A stretch of DNA of 29,828 nt, from contig MU070484.1 of assembly GCA_002284615.2 (NCBI GenBank), positions 2,578 through 32,405 of the forward strand, read 5' to 3'. The DNA comes from Dunaliella salina. Taxonomy: Eukaryota > Chlorophyta > Chlorophyceae > Chlamydomonadales > Dunaliellaceae. A program made the position numbers and the translations under genes. Below, piece by piece: positions 28,065-29,828 of the stretch. Under the pieces are notes generated by a model. It was given only the letters and a program-made list of their open reading frames with translations, did not search any database and was not told the DNA's origin. Every line of letters begins with the position of its first letter. Position 1 is the stretch's first letter.

Positions 28065-29828
28065 GTGTGTCCTCCAATTTCCTGGGTAACAAAGCATCGC
28101 ATGCCCTATTTTCAGATTGTGGACGCGCTCTGGTTTGCAGCAATTTTATAAAACCTGACTGCACAAATAGTTTTTGCTCATTGCTAGCGTGCCATGTGTG
28201 CAGGGCCACACCCTTTTTGCTCGTGTCTGCTCTTCTTTTGACAAAGCCCTACAGAAGCAACGCTTGAACAATTCCATACACACTTTTCACTCAGGACCAT
28301 GTAAACTCCAGGCGCTGGAATTTGGAACACCTTGAAAAAAAGTTGTCAAAAAGCCAGCTTCTGGGAACATCCATGCGACCAGGTCGGGTTATGTGGTACA
28401 AAGGGGGTTTTCATGCCCCATCAAAGAAAATTGGGCACACAGAGTATGCAGAGAAATTTAAGCTAGCCATACCTGATACCCTTGCAAAAAAGGAGTGTGG
28501 ACAAAGCCCTTGAAGAGTGCCTCTAGCACTTTTTTGGTCTAGTTTAGACCATACTTGGCCATTTTAAGAGGGGCGGGGGTCCCGTATTTGGTTCTCAGGT
28601 ATGTTTTGAACTCTGCCTGATCCATCAGAGTAAAACCAAGGGTGAAATCCTTGGATCCTTAAAAGGGTGGAGCCTGTGCTTCCTTTGCATTGCATCTTGT
28701 AAAGTTTGCACCCAATCATCTGCTCAATTGGAATGAGCTTAGCAAGAGAAGGCTGCAAAGCTGAGCAAACCTCCGCTCCTGCTCACATCACCAAAGCATG
28801 GATCCCATCACCATGAATGGCATTCTAGTTGTATTCAACCCCCTGGGACCCAACAAGACATTTCAGCAGGAGACATTCCTGCAAGTGTGAGTGGAATGGA
28901 CAGTCAAAGATGTGAAGTTACCTGGGTGTCCTCATTTTCCTTCAACCCAGCTTCAACCATCCCGCGCAACAGCCTGTCATCATGAGAGCTTCAATTTGCG
29001 ACAGTGTGACTGCAATGCTCTTGTCTCCGCTGCTCCGTGCCCACTCTATCACAGGACAACAGGCAATGTTAAAAAGGATTATCGATGTGACAAGGTTGAA
29101 AGCTTGAAAACCAAAATTTGCATGACTAGAATTTAGAAATTTCCATCGGCAGAAAATAATCTGGGCTTGACCGAGTGCTTTGGGCAACTCTGGAGTCTAG
29201 AATCAGCACATATTTCCGATGACGGATCTTTGTGACGCAGGGTGGCTTGTGCGGCTCAAAACTCTATTTTTTCAGTGCTTGCTGGTGGACAAAACATAAG
29301 GAGGCTACACCCTATGGGGTTTCGCCCTAAAAACCTGGGGCGCAATTGGTCCCAATGTACTGAGCGTTGTCATTCATATGTGCGTCTCTCAGGCGAAAGT
29401 GGCGCAAATATTGAAAATAGACAACCCTGAATATGAGGACTTGTTTGGCATACTTACAAGGTATGCCTTCCGAGTTTGAAAGCCAGGTGTTCAGAAAGCG
29501 GCTCCTAGCAGGCAACAATTGCTGGACGTTTGACTGAAGCAGCAGGCTCTTGTCAGACCCCCAGGCATGTGTCCACTGGATAAGTCGACATTTTATTTTA
29601 TTACATGAAACAATTCGTTCTTGAGGGCCAAAGTGAGAGAAGGGCTGCATCATTTATCAAGCTGCCCCTTCGGATTTTACAACTTTTTGGCCGCGTTTCC
29701 AGTGGCTCCGGAAATTCAAATCTCACTCCAGAAATAAAAAAGTCGTTTCCAGTAAGCGCTCCCCCCCCTCGTTCACTCCAAAATTAAAGAAATTCCGGAG
29801 CAGGGAAATTGCTTTCCGGAACCCCCCC
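28065..29828 (+). other. Region after exon 8: possible short exon 9, rest unassigned
   Basis: The next conserved SMP words should be R-L/V-W-F/Y-hydrophobic-F. At 28116, after CCTATTTTCAG, exon 8 phase gives R-LW-TRSGLQ and then a stop (TGA at 28161-28163). The frame +1 gives DALWFAAIL and then TAA. Either a short exon starts here after a 51-bp intron, or the true exon 9 is beyond the window. No later segment to 29828 matches the SMP end. Small open frames at 28322-28510 and 28891-29130 show no family. The window closes with a C-rich stretch. Confidence 0.35.

Noticed and set aside
1..29828. tRNA, rRNA or other structured RNA genes
   Set aside because: I looked for T-loop GGTTCRA-type words with a matching acceptor stem and for rRNA landmarks and found none I could support; a covariance-model search would be decisive.

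Overview
The window looks like nuclear DNA of a eukaryote with a repeat-rich genome and large introns. A green alga is my best inference. The reasons are spliceosomal introns, Ala/Ser/Gln/Pro-rich coding filler with a polyQ tract, CA/TG microsatellites, poly-C and poly-G runs containing N calls, and hAT transposon debris. A Dunaliella-like chlamydomonadalean would fit, but I cannot prove it from sequence alone. I see no bacterial operons, rRNA, tRNA or CRISPR arrays.

The main result is that almost the whole window is one plus-strand gene, cut at its 5' end and probably at its 3' end. I assemble eight phase-compatible exons: 1-139, 4560-6742, 7298-7387, 7509-7622, 12549-12627, 21413-21654, 21765-21874 and 27942-28064. 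Together they give 3080 nt, about 1026 codons, with no in-frame stop. The protein begins in the end of a PH-like domain that carries a polyQ insert and the invariant Trp of the last helix. A disordered Ala/Ser/Pro/Gln-rich region of about 670 residues follows. It ends in an SMP lipid-transfer domain (LDLGSATPLVT, MDVSYSGRISMTVSTK, MPVELVIDVT, GTLMLWIAPPPSDR). PH followed by SMP is the layout of the TEX2/Nvj2 family, which works at ER-organelle membrane contact sites. The SMP domain is split over seven exons spread over about 21 kb, and its last part is not confidently found.

The introns hold the rest. Intron 1 (140-4559) carries dispersed repeats of three families. Intron 4 (7623-12548) carries two repeat copies, a poly-G tract inside a direct repeat, and two orphan exon-like segments. 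Intron 5 (12628-21412) is 8.8 kb. It holds a three-copy tandem of about 164 bp, a foldback MITE and a single arm of it, a diverged tandem of 320 bp, several microsatellites, a hAT transposase C-terminal pseudogene and an unassigned 102-codon ORF. Intron 7 (21875-27941) appears to use a GC donor. It holds an inverted arrangement of the intron-1 repeat, a long TG microsatellite, and a complete 691-bp non-autonomous hAT element with terminal inverted repeats, 8-bp target duplication and a relict BED zinc finger.

The likely history is a conserved lipid-transfer gene whose introns grew by insertion of hAT elements, foldback MITEs and unnamed dispersed repeats while the reading frame was kept.
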